64,000 nt of DNA from NCBI GenBank assembly GCA_032158125.1, contig JASKOT010000002.1, forward strand, positions 930,001-994,000. Reading direction: 5' to 3'. The notes beneath the pieces were generated by a model. It had not been told where the DNA came from, ran no database searches, and saw only the letters and a program-made list of their open reading frames with translations. The position numbers and the translations under genes are program-made. Every line of letters starts with the position of its first letter. Position 1 is the first letter of the stretch. This DNA is from Papiliotrema nemorosa. Taxonomy: Eukaryota > Basidiomycota > Tremellomycetes > Tremellales > Rhynchogastremaceae. Shown piece after piece: positions 9,800 through 18,808 of this stretch.

Positions 9800-10385
9800 A
9801 TGCCAAACGACAAGCAGAAGAAAGAACCAGTTTTGAGGCTGCGAGGAGGTTGCACTAGCGTGCGTTGCTTCCTATTCCTCTATAATCACATAAACTGATC
9901 GCACAGAAGTGAGGATCGACCTTGATGTTCGAGCGAGAGCCACTGATGATAGGCGGCAACCCATCGATCCTCTTCCATCTCAGTCCTATCGCAACGATTC
10001 CACCACGAATGCGGGAGGCCGAACAACCCTTGCCCCACCTCAGCAGCCCAAATCATCCAGTAGAAAGCAAAACAAGCAGGGCCAGTACCTCGCTCGGAAC
10101 CTCGCTCTGAGCCAGAATCAACAGCGAATCAACCAGAATCAGATGTGGATGAACCAGAATCAGGCTGCCATGTTTGCTGCAGGAGCGTCCGGAGCCGCGG
10201 CTACGTCTACTATCCCCATGGCGGCTCCTGATTGCTCTGGAGGTGCTGGTGGGGGTGGTTGGTCTGGCTTCGGCGGAGGCGATACCAGTGGAGGAGGGGG
10301 AGGATGGTCAGGGGGAGGAGGGTTTGATGGCGGTGGAGGAGGAGGAGGAGGTGGTGGTGGGTTTTCGGGTGGAGGGGGATGCTAG
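9800..10385 (+). CDS. Cluster gene D: ubiquitin-tail-like VLRLRGG, Q/N- and Gly-rich protein
   Basis: Three predicted exons: 9800-9859, a 2-nt exon 9907-9908 (AA) and 9953-10385; introns of 47 and 44 nt (GTGCGT..CACAG and GTGAGG..GATAG). The 164-residue product starts MPNDKQKKEPVLRLRGGCTS; residues 11-17 equal the ubiquitin C-terminal heptapeptide. After the micro-exon (codon AAG) comes RQPIDPLPSQ, matching IDPLP of gene A at the same exon start. Then follow a Ser/Lys/Gln linker, Asn/Gln repeats (QNQQRINQNQMWMNQNQAAM), an Ala-rich stretch, and a Gly tail with Trp, Phe, Ser, Asp and a terminal Cys. An alternative is one intron with the weak donor GTTGCT at 9864, which also keeps frame but does not explain the match to A. 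The composition resembles aggregation- or phase-separation-prone proteins (inference). Confidence 0.6.
9907..9908 (+). other. Predicted 2-nt micro-exon of gene D
   Basis: Sequence AA between acceptor CGCACAG and donor GTGAGG. The upstream exon ends in phase 0 (AGC) and the next exon begins G|CGG, so two bases are needed; the completed codon is AAG (Lys). Confidence 0.5.
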
Positions 10386-10712
10386 ACGGTGACGGTCATA
10401 TTCGACCGTGTGTATGATTGGAACCGGTTAAAGCTATGCCAAGAAACTACCAAATTGTACATCTCGACGTGATGAATGTATGCTGGATGCTGTGACGGAC
10501 GGGCACGTCGTGCCCGCTGATCATCGAAGATGATGGAGTAGCGTCGGACAAAGGCGATAAGCAGGCATCGCCTCGGCACCGCTCCAAATAGAACAAGCAA
10601 GTGATCGACATGACGATGGGTGATGGGACAAAAGGTATATAAGATGAGCCTCTGTCTGTACATAGAGAGCAGCTCAACAACACACTTTCAGCGACACTTC
10701 ACTTCCACAAGC
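10386..10712. promoter_or_regulatory. Intergenic D-E with promoter of E
   Basis: No gene seen. It contains the TATA box of gene E (listed separately) and a short leader with CAACA repeats. Confidence 0.5.
10636..10643 (+). promoter_or_regulatory. TATA box of gene E
   Basis: TATATAAG about 70 bp upstream of the ATG at 10713, a good consensus at a typical distance for a regulated fungal promoter. Confidence 0.6.
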
Positions 10713-10969
10713 ATGTTTGGCATTTTCACAAAGCGAACCAACAAGGACAACTCGTCCAAGACCAGTATTGAAGCCGAACAATCCGCTTTACGTCTTCGTG
10801 GCGGATGTCTCGGTTGTACCGGGGTGAGTCATCATCGCATGGGCCATGGGTAGGAGCTGATGAGATACAGAGAGGACCTATAGAAGATATGACCCCGGCT
10901 GAAAAGCGAGCCAGAAAGAGGAGGAGCAGGAACAACGGCATCATCGCCGCTGTGGCAGGAGCCGCATGA
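10713..10969 (+). CDS. Cluster gene E: minimal ALRLRGGC small protein
   Basis: Two exons, 10713-10823 and 10871-10969, with a 47-nt phase-0 intron (GTGAGT, branch GCTGATGAG, acceptor ATACAG). The product has only 69 residues: MFGIFTKRTNKD, a Ser/Glu stretch, then ALRLRGGCLGCTG (ubiquitin-tail hexapeptide LRLRGG at about residues 26-31 followed by two Cys). The second exon encodes RGPIEDMTPAEKRARKRRSR and a short hydrophobic Ala/Gly/Ile end (NNGIIAAVAGAA). It lacks the Gly-rich tail of A-D and F. The phase-0 intron comes right after the Cys/Gly segment, exactly as in A and D, supporting common origin. The basic patch followed by a hydrophobic end could favour membrane or nucleic-acid contact (inference). 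Downstream of a clear TATA box. Confidence 0.65.
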
Positions 10970-11293
10970 GGTGGTACGAAAACAACCATCCACTGTGAAT
11001 CACTGTTGTTGTACAAGACGCCTGTATAGAGGTGGACGAGAATGAGAATGATGCATGCAGCCTTTCCACTTCACTGCTTGACTTTAATAGATGTGCTTCG
11101 ATCGGTCGATCCGTGACCACATCAAGTCGATCACCATCACCGCAATCCACACAGTGTCTACTGCAGCGTCATGGCCTCGTGCTCTGGGTTCTTCGCCGAG
11201 GTGCACACAGTATTCACTTGATGAAGCTACCATCCTGCTTTAGACCATATATAGAGCCGACTCTGTCATACCTCCATGTCAACTCAGCCAAAG
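10970..11293. promoter_or_regulatory. Intergenic E-F with promoter of F
   Basis: No gene seen apart from short chance frames. It holds the TATA box of gene F (listed separately). Confidence 0.45.
11248..11253 (+). promoter_or_regulatory. TATA box of gene F
   Basis: TATATA in CATATATAGAG, about 45 bp upstream of the ATG at 11294. Confidence 0.5.
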
Positions 11294-11859
11294 ATGAAGC
11301 TAGGTGATCGCATCAGGCGTCTTCTCAAGGTGAGTACCTTGCAAATAGCCCTCTAGTCGTTTGAGCTTAATTACAGCGGTGCGGACAGATGACCAAGAAC
11401 CAATAGACTGACAGCAGTAATCCCCGTATCAAGACAAGCGAAGCCATAGCCTCCACTCCATCTCCATCGACTAATTCCGCTCCACTTGTCCAGCCCAAGG
11501 CTGAGCTGCCAACTCCTTCGGCGCCCAAAGTACCACCCTCTCCATCTCGGACTAACCCGCTTGAAGCCCAGGCGAGCAAGGCCCCCGGGTGGCCATCCCC
11601 AACTTCCTCTCCTACCAAGCCCATGGTGAGTCATGTGTTGCGACATACCGGGTTAGGTGGCTTACCATATCCGTTCAAGCCTATGACTAGTGGAGGGTCT
11701 ACCGCGCCTGTGGGTGCCATCGGGATGTATACTGGCTCTTTGGTCGGGTTTGGTGGGGATGGAGGGTCCTCTGCTGGCGCTGGGGCTTCCTCTTTCAGCG
11801 GGGGTGGATTCAGTGGTGGAGGCGGTAGCAGCGGATTTGGAGGCGTCTCGGGCATCTGA
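11294..11859 (+). CDS. Cluster gene F: Pro/Gly-rich protein with 2-nt micro-exon
   Basis: Three predicted exons: 11294-11329, a 2-nt exon 11377-11378 (CG) and 11418-11859; introns of 47 nt (GTGAGT..TACAG) and 39 nt (GTGCGG, branch GACTGAC, acceptor GCAG). The product has 159 residues: a short basic N-terminus (MKLGDRIRRLLK), then NPRIKTSEAIASTPSPS, a Pro-rich middle, and a Gly/Ser/Phe tail ending FGGVSGI. It has no LRLRGG, but its exon architecture (phase-0 intron, two bases, phase-2 intron) equals that of A and D. Without the micro-exon the long third exon cannot be joined in frame at the strong acceptor; a poor alternative acceptor (ATCAAG, 11433) exists. It converges on SF3A2, with 134 bp between stop codons. 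Function unknown. Confidence 0.6.
11377..11378 (+). other. Predicted 2-nt micro-exon of gene F
   Basis: Sequence CG between acceptor ATTACAG and donor GTGCGG. Upstream exon ends in phase 0 (AAG); the next exon begins T|AAT, so the joined codon is CGT (Arg). Confidence 0.5.
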
Positions 11860-11993
11860 TGGTATATGGAATGCGTGTCCATTGATCTAGGTTTGGACGA
11901 GTATCTGTGTGTGTAGCCTGTGTTTCGATGTGACATGTTGACGTGATGTGTTCAATGGTGGTTTGGTAAGTCATGAAAGTGTCATACATACGT

Positions 11994-12920
11994 TCACTTG
12001 AATAAGAATTGACAACTGTACACCTTCTCATCCGAGTCCCAATGCTCCCATGTAGCTTCCGAATCCTCTTCTTGGTCTACTAGCTCTTTCGACGGTATCG
12101 CGAAAGCTATCGTCTCGTATGGTTCTGCTGCCAGCTACGGGGTCAGCATCGACCCATGCCAGATGTGTTGTCATTGACATACCACGAGATACTGCAATGC
12201 TCTATTTGGCACTTCTCGCTTTTGCTCAAACGCAGACATGAATCGCCTCCTTGGTCTTTCTCCAGCTTTGATTTCGGGTAAAGAAACCGTGAACAGCAAT
12301 CCCATTCTCTGGCTAACCGGATCCCTAATCTTCACAATCTTATATCCTATCAATCAGCTGACACCCAGGCTATTGCTTAAGCTAAACTCACCAGGTCGCC
12401 CAATCTTGACGAATACCTTTTTTCTAGCTACAGGAGCTGAAGGTGCAGGCAACATGGACAATGCAGCTTCCTTGTTATCTCTCGCTGCACGTCTAGCCAA
12501 ATTTGTCTGATGTTTCTTTCCCTGCGTGTGTGCGAGGTAAGACCCCTCGTTGACGTGCAAAGTGAGACAAAGACGACATTCTAGTGTACCCAAATGCGTT
12601 CGAAGGATATACGGGTCCTACTGGTTAGAATGGGTTTGGCCACGGAAGGCAGACTCACTTTGGCCAAGTCGATAGTCTCCAAGGCGAGCTTTCGCAGTCG
12701 CTCTCGCCTATCTATCGCTGTCTCCGATGCTCCGGCTGTATTGTAAGCAGATGGCTCCTGACGAAGAACAGGACTCACCGACACCTCCACTACCCTTGTT
12801 GGCTCCTGCTCGATTCTACATCGTCAGTGATGTGGTTTGATCGTCCAGTCAGATCCACCCACTTGATAGTCTACACCGTCAGCACATATTCACGAGGACG
12901 TCCATCAGTAGCTCACCCAT
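11994..12920 (-). CDS. PRP11: Splicing factor 3A subunit 2 (SF3A66/Prp11)
   Basis: Seven exons (12920-12917, 12870-12863, 12815-12779, 12735-12659, 12617-12392, 12346-12183, 12134-11994) give 218 residues. The N-terminus MDYQNRAGANKGSGGV, then DRRERLRKLALETIDLAKD, is the SF3A2 hallmark. The matrin-type zinc finger follows (C-R-L-C, then H-T-Q-G-K-K-H), and then GYKIVKIRDP, MGLLFTVSLPEI, FEQKREVPNRALQYLV, YETIAFAIPSKEL and WEHWDSDEKVYSCQFLFK. The protein belongs to the SF3a part of U2 snRNP, which docks U2 at the branch site. The human protein has a long Pro-rich tail that fungal versions lack, so the length is normal. The first two exons are only 4 and 8 nt. Divergent from RRP8 across about 200 bp. 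Confidence 0.95.
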
Positions 12921-13126
12921 TTCAGATTATGTTACTGCCCTGGTATCAGAGGAAGGACAAATGCAGCGGCATCAGCAGAAACCTCGAATTCATGTGCGTC
13001 CACCGCCCGCGCCTAACCATCAAGCCAAAACAAAGCTCTCAATTAGGCGCACGCTAACGTCGGTGCCCCTCACAGGTGCAAGTATTTTGAACGGGAATTC
13101 TGCATCACCTCGCTCTGTTGTACACC

Positions 13127-14627
13127 ATGTCGCTCTTCGCGTCAGCTTTCGAAACAGGTATAACAGCGGGTCCATCGACTGTCTCGACGACTAAGTCAAG
13201 TCATAAGCGGAAACGACCGAGTCATGGGGGCTCAACAGGCGTAGACGGGGCAGACCAGCTCCGGGCGGCCCAGAAGAATCTGGAGAAGTTGATGAAGACT
13301 GTCGAGGGAGGATCATCGGACAAAAAGGAGAGACGCGATAGCTCAACGCTGCGGACTAAGCCCAGAAGCCATGAAGCTGGTCATGCCCGGGCGGAAGAGG
13401 TCTCAGTGGGCTCTGGCTCCCCCGCTATCAAGAAACGAAAGGGAGATCTAAAGCAGAACGAGCAGTCGACTGTGCGGAAGCACGCTCAGATACAGTCACC
13501 GAGCTCAACCAAAGCTGATAGTGGAGTCAAAGCGGACAAGAAGAAGAAGCAAAAGCAAAAGCAGAAGGAGATACCCCTTCCACCAATTCCCGCCAGCAAG
13601 GAAGACGATTCCGCCGGATTGACGAGCTTGCAAAAGGGAATGAAGTCAAAGTTGGAGGGGGCCCGCTTCCGGTAAGCTGCGAAATCGACGTCGATCTTAT
13701 GTAGCTTACGTCTAGCTGGATCAATGAGCAGCTCTACTCAACCTCGTCGACCGATGCCGTAGCGATGATGAAGAAGGATCCGAAGATCTTCGCCGATGCA
13801 AGCTCGCTCGTCCCCCAGTGCTTTCCAAAGCTGACGAGCAGTATCATCAAAGTCACCGAGTTCAGACTGCAGCTTGGCCTTCTCCTCCTTTACCATACAT
13901 CATCGAGAGGATAACAGCCCTACCGGCGGGCACGGTCATCGCCGATCTAGGATGTGGAGATGCGGGTTTGGCTCGAGCTCTGGTCCCTACCGGCAAGGTC
14001 GTTCTGAGTTACGATCTCGTCAGCGACCAGGGTGTACCAGGTTCTGAAGACGCCGCAAGCACGTTAAGAGGCGAAGGATGGGTCGTCCAAGCGGATTTCT
14101 TGACACATATTCCTCTTCCTGGACGACCTGGCGGAGATGCTGTCTCAACATCAGAGCCAACAGAGGGCAAGAAGAAGAGTAAAAGCAAGGCGAGATCGAA
14201 AGAGACGGGAAGTGAGATTGTCGACGTTGTTGTCTGCTGTCTGAGTCTGATGGGCACCAACTGGGTCGGGGGGATCTACGAGGCATGCAGGGTGCTCAAG
14301 CAAGGGTGAGCTGTCTGTATCCCCTCCTGGGGCTAGCTGATCGGCAGGGGCACATTGCATGTGGCAGAGGTCACATCTCGTTTTGTCTCCACCGATGCGT
14401 TTGTCGAGAAGGTGGTATCTTTCGGCTTTGAACTGCAAACAGAGGTATGTCTTGGTGTGATGCGTCGCACTGACGAGCAGGAATCCCCTTCCACGCACTT
14501 CACTCTATATAACTTCACAAAGACTACAGCTGTGCCACTTGCTCCGGTCCGCGGCCAAAAAGGCTGGGAGCAACGAGTCAAGGAAGGAGAAGGAATACTT
14601 CAGGCTTGTGTCTACAAGAAGCGGTGA
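13127..14627 (+). CDS. RRP8: rRNA-processing methyltransferase Rrp8
   Basis: Five exons: 13127-13671, 13716-13797, 13842-14305, 14348-14444, 14481-14627. The N-terminal ~180 residues are Lys/Ser-rich (nucleolar-type). The methyltransferase part begins FRWINEQLYSTSS, continues with YHQSHRVQTAAWPSPPLPYI (the Rrp8 signature Y-H-x-G/S-x-x-x-Q), and has the SAM motif VIADLGCGDAGLA, the acidic VVLSYDLVS, and DVVVCCLSLMGTNWV. It ends HFTLYNFTK and CVYKKR. Rrp8 makes m1A in 25S rRNA helix 25.1 and acts in early pre-rRNA cleavage. Intron 2 starts with GC (GAT|GCAAGC..GAGCAG) rather than GT; reading through it would lose the conserved YHQSHR. It shares a short divergent promoter with SF3A2. Confidence 0.93.
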
Positions 14628-15448
14628 GAAGCTCGTGTATGGATACTCGTACAGGATCTTCCACTTTCGACCGATCTCTCGACTCGCGCCACTCACTTAT
14701 TGCTGACGCTCGGTATCATCAAACTGAACAACACTGTCTGCCAGCCCAGCTTTACGACTGCGGGACCAATCACGTTAGACCCACATGACGGAGATGTCAT
14801 CTGCAAAACATCTGACCCTGTAATCCTCCATGCTCTATAGTCCTAGTCGCTTTGTACTCGTTCTGCCCTCATTCCACAATAGATACCCTATCAATATCGT
14901 TGGTGCGAAAGAAAGGTGCACTCTTATAACGCAACTCTGGCTCCTCATCGTCAAACGGCTGCAGAAAAGATAGACGTTGCAAAGATCAGCCTGGGCATCG
15001 TGCGTCAAATCTCTATTCATTCTCCTTTGAACATGACGGCCCTGCCTTCGTAACGTACAGAAAGGGTTTCAGCAGCACTTGCAACGAACCGGCGAGGGTT
15101 TTCTTCCTTTATACATACACTGGCTACCTACACCAACGGCCACGTCGATCGCGTTGGACGTGCACTGAAAGGGTACTCAAGGGTACAGCACATTGCATGT
15201 CTCAACGTTGGCGATTATGAGTGCATGTCATTTCTCCACGCCTCTCGCACCTCTCAAACCCCACTGTCCGCAATCATCTATGCGAAAAAGAAATATGTTG
15301 CCTTGTTGGGGTGTATATACAAATGTCGATGAATGATTTCACGTTACGGAGAAAAGGGAAAATGAGTCGTAATGTCTATGTATGAAGCGATGTGTCTAAT
15401 GTCGAATGGCCGAATCGAAGTCGGCTTCCACGTGCGGAGAAAAGTATA
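14628..15448. other. Intergenic, convergent RRP8 / CSL gene
   Basis: About 820 bp between two convergent stop codons. No gene, tRNA or repeat recognised; likely long 3' UTRs. Confidence 0.5.
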
Positions 15449-18400
15449 TTAGCGTAAAGGATAGCTGAGATGGGTTGGAAGGATGCATTCCCCGTCTTCG
15501 CGAACGAGGAAGATGTTGGCTGGTCCAGACAACGATTGAGGGGGCTCAGACGCTGCCATGACTTCAGAGCTAAAGCTTGATCAGTGACTGGATCTTGATG
15601 GCCTTGCAAAGTTTCACTCGAAACTCACCATCTTCCTTCGTTGTATTCTGCCGGTTCAGATCCGTAGTACACCAGGTGATGTGGCGCATTATCGCTGTTC
15701 TTCTGGAACCCCTTGCCGTATACCGTTACCAGCGGCTTATCCGTGCGCGAGGTGAATGTATGGTTGTGTCGACCCGAGTCATTGGGCGCGTCTGGCGGCA
15801 ACAACTTCGATACCGACGGCATGGGCGCATACGGTTCACTTGTCGACTTGACGTAGTCGGGCACGAAAAAGGTGTATGTAATCTGCTCGGTCGAGACGAT
15901 GCTCCAGATGCAGTCATCGCCGATATTAAGGGACCAGAACACCCGTCCAGACTCTCCAGGGGAACCGTGTGCAGATTGGATCCATTCGAAAGACGAGTTG
16001 GCGGACATTTCGCCCGATTGGCGCTTCTTGTGTGCTGGACGAGAGAAGGGTCCTCGGGCAGCCGACGCCGATCCCGTTCGATGACGACGGACCGGACCAC
16101 CATCAGTAGACGGCAGTTGAGTCTCGTGATGCGCAGGGGAATACAATGACGTGGACGACGTCTTGCGTGAATGCGGTCCAAAGTAGTCCAGTGACGAGTT
16201 GGTCGAGTTGGGCGAAGAGGGAACAGAGGGAGATACAGACGGCAATCCCGCAAGATTGGTGTGCGGTGTCATTGGCAGGATACCATATCTCGTTGACGGA
16301 GTCGATGGCAGACTGTTGGGTCTTGAGCCACCTCGAGGTGGAGCGGCCATCGGTAAAGGAGCCCATTTCTTTTCCGCATTGACCACCTTGTCCTCGATCA
16401 CTTCCTGGTTGCAAGACAGCCAAACACCTCCCCACCGAGAATCGTGAGGCGCCATGTACTGTTGGTCCGGTTTATACACCTCGAAGGCGCACTTTTGCAA
16501 TTGCGATAGCAGGTCCCCGGCGTATTCGCCATCAGGTAAAGACAATGGGCTATCATGCAATGTCCCATCTCCACCCGCGACCAAATCGTCTTGTTCCACC
16601 CTACGGACAACAAGCACAGGCGAGCATTTGCCTGTTTGCAGCGACTGCAAGACGACTGTCGAGTTGTACCGGATGGCCGGGAAGAATTGCGGTCCATACA
16701 GCGCATTGTGGGGCGCGGAGGGCCAGTCGGGATGTAGGGGAGCACGGTTGCTAGGTCCTGGAGCTTGGGTTGGATCTGCCAACCAAATGATCCAAGACTC
16801 CCAAATGTGAGCGTTGGCGGTGAAGTCGGGAAAGGCGGTACGAGTGGGAGGACAAGGAGGAGGGACAGCGCCGGACACCGGTCGGCCATCGGACCCAAGT
16901 ATGCGCGTAGGGTCTGGAGTGACGGACAGGTATCGGGTCGAGGTGGTTTGAGACTTGACTCGATTGAACAAGGCAATTGTCGTCCCGTGTTGTATCAAGA
17001 GCTCGGTAGATTTCGTGCTCGCCTTCTTCTTGCTCGGCTTGGATATGATCTTGATATCTCTACTTTCGAATGTACCGATGATCTCATCGTTACTGAGATC
17101 CTTCATCGTCCCCTTTGCCGGCCCCCAACCATTTTGTCCGGCGTTCAGTGCGTATGGAGCTTTGACTACAACCCGAGCCTTGGCTTCGCGACGTTTACTG
17201 TCGGCGTCGGAGATGTGCAAGTTTTTGCCTGCGACATTTCCGATAAACGGTATCTCGTCGTCCTTGAGCGTTTGAGTATTGATCTTCTCGTCCAGGACCT
17301 TTCCATCGACCGTCGTCCAGCTTACCGTAGCGTCCTTGACCGGATGCTCTCCCTCGAGGGATATGTTTACCCTCGGAGGCAAGCGTGTCTGTGCGGGACA
17401 TCCATCGGCTGCCGACTTCCACCATGCCGGACCGATCAGTGTCGCTTGAGGATGAGGGCACAGAAACCGCTTTTCGGTACCATAAGACTTTTGTCCGACC
17501 TTTGGACTCATCACTGTGATCTTTCGCTCGCCGAATGCTAGTCGATTGGGCGAATGAATGTAGTTATGCAGTGCACCAGACAAAGCATCTGAATTTGGCA
17601 CGGATGGAGGGTAGCCGGGAACGACAAACCTGGGATTTTTCGTCGCTGGCGCGGCGGGAACGGCGAAGTGGACCTCGTTGCGTCTTGCCGGCTCTGGCAC
17701 GGTTGACTGGTTTGGCGGGACAGGCGAGGTCTTGATGGGCGGAATGAGCGCTCGGTGCATGGGCTTCCAATCCTCCAGTACGGATGCCAGGTCTGTCGCA
17801 CCGCCCTCGGTAGAGCTAGCGGAGGAAGTGGATGCGCGACTGTTCAACATCAAATCCGAAAATGTCCGCAGAGGCTTGCTCTCGGCATTGATCTCAGTAT
17901 GCCCCAATTGAGAAGGCGATATCGTCCCTTGATGCTGGTGATCCGCGTTGGATGCAGTGTGTTCATAGTTTTGGTAATACTGCTGTGCGTGGAACTGGGG
18001 TGCCCACTGTGTCATCTCCGAATGATGGTGCTGCTGCTGTTGTTGGTGGTGTTGCGCTTCACCTGACGCGTGCGAGTTTTGCTGGGAAGAGAAAGGTTGT
18101 TGAGGATCAAAGTGATAGGAAGGGGTGTACGAGTATGAAGGCGGGAAAGCGTAACTGAATCCAGGTGTTATGATGCGTTCTCCATCATGTGTTGATGTCG
18201 TCTCTGAGATCACACTCGTCGGTGCCGCCGACGATTGGGCTGATGGCAGTTGGATCTGGGGTTGTTGAAAAGAGGGACCACTGGTATCCAACGCAAGTGA
18301 TGGTCGATATGGCATACCGGCGTACGAGCTGTACGCGCCTGATATATGAGGAGGGGGCAGGTAGTTGACATGTTGAGTGTCCAGGCCCAGCAGCCCCGCG

Positions 18401-18808
18401 CCCTGACCAGGATCTAAGCCTAGCGCCCTCTTCTCATCGTGCCCCGATGGTAGGTTATAGCCGTTGTTTGATGGAGCAAAAACGGGATCCGACTGTGAAT
18501 GTTATCAGCGAAATGCAAATGCGAACACGGAGAATTCTGGTGTGACTCACCCCTGACCATGACCAGTCCATGGGATTGAGCGAAGCGCTGGGGATGGGAG
18601 GGAGACTCGAGCTAGTGTAGGAACGTTTCCTATTCACTCCGTGCAACACAACTGGAGGTGTTGACCGATTCGCACTCCTCGGACGATGAAGATCGAGAGG
18701 GAGATTGTGGGTGTTTAGAGTCGGGCGACGAAAAGGGAGCTGAGGGGCTGCAAAATCCGGATGAGCGGAGAGTGATTGCCCTTTGGGGGAGACGCGAGGC
18801 TGCGTCAT
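15449..18808 (-). CDS. CSL-family (Su(H)/RBP-J) transcription factor
   Basis: Three exons: 18808-18551, 18492-15629 and 15569-15449 (introns 58 and 59 nt), 1080 residues. The first ~400 residues are disordered and rich in Ser, Pro, Gln and His. The CSL core follows: ITVMSPKVGQKSYGTEKRFL, then CPHPQATLIG, the N-terminal Rel-like DNA-contacting region; SKPSKKKAS, ALFNRVKSQTTSTRYLSV (beta-trefoil start), TVVLQSLQTGKCSPVLVVRR, and FEWIQSAHG near the end of the trefoil. The C-terminal IPT-like part ends RCSEVM and ILPTHLSYPLR. Fungal CSL proteins bind the GTG(G/A)GAA-type element and regulate cell-cycle, adhesion and lipid genes, without Notch (family knowledge). The long inserts are normal in fungi. 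A GTGAGC donor near 19379 suggests a 5'-UTR intron. Confidence 0.9.

Noticed and set aside
15577..17541. Several plus-strand open frames within the CSL gene (15577-16149, 16765-17541)
   Set aside because: They are antisense shadows of a conserved, single long exon; codon bias alone explains them.
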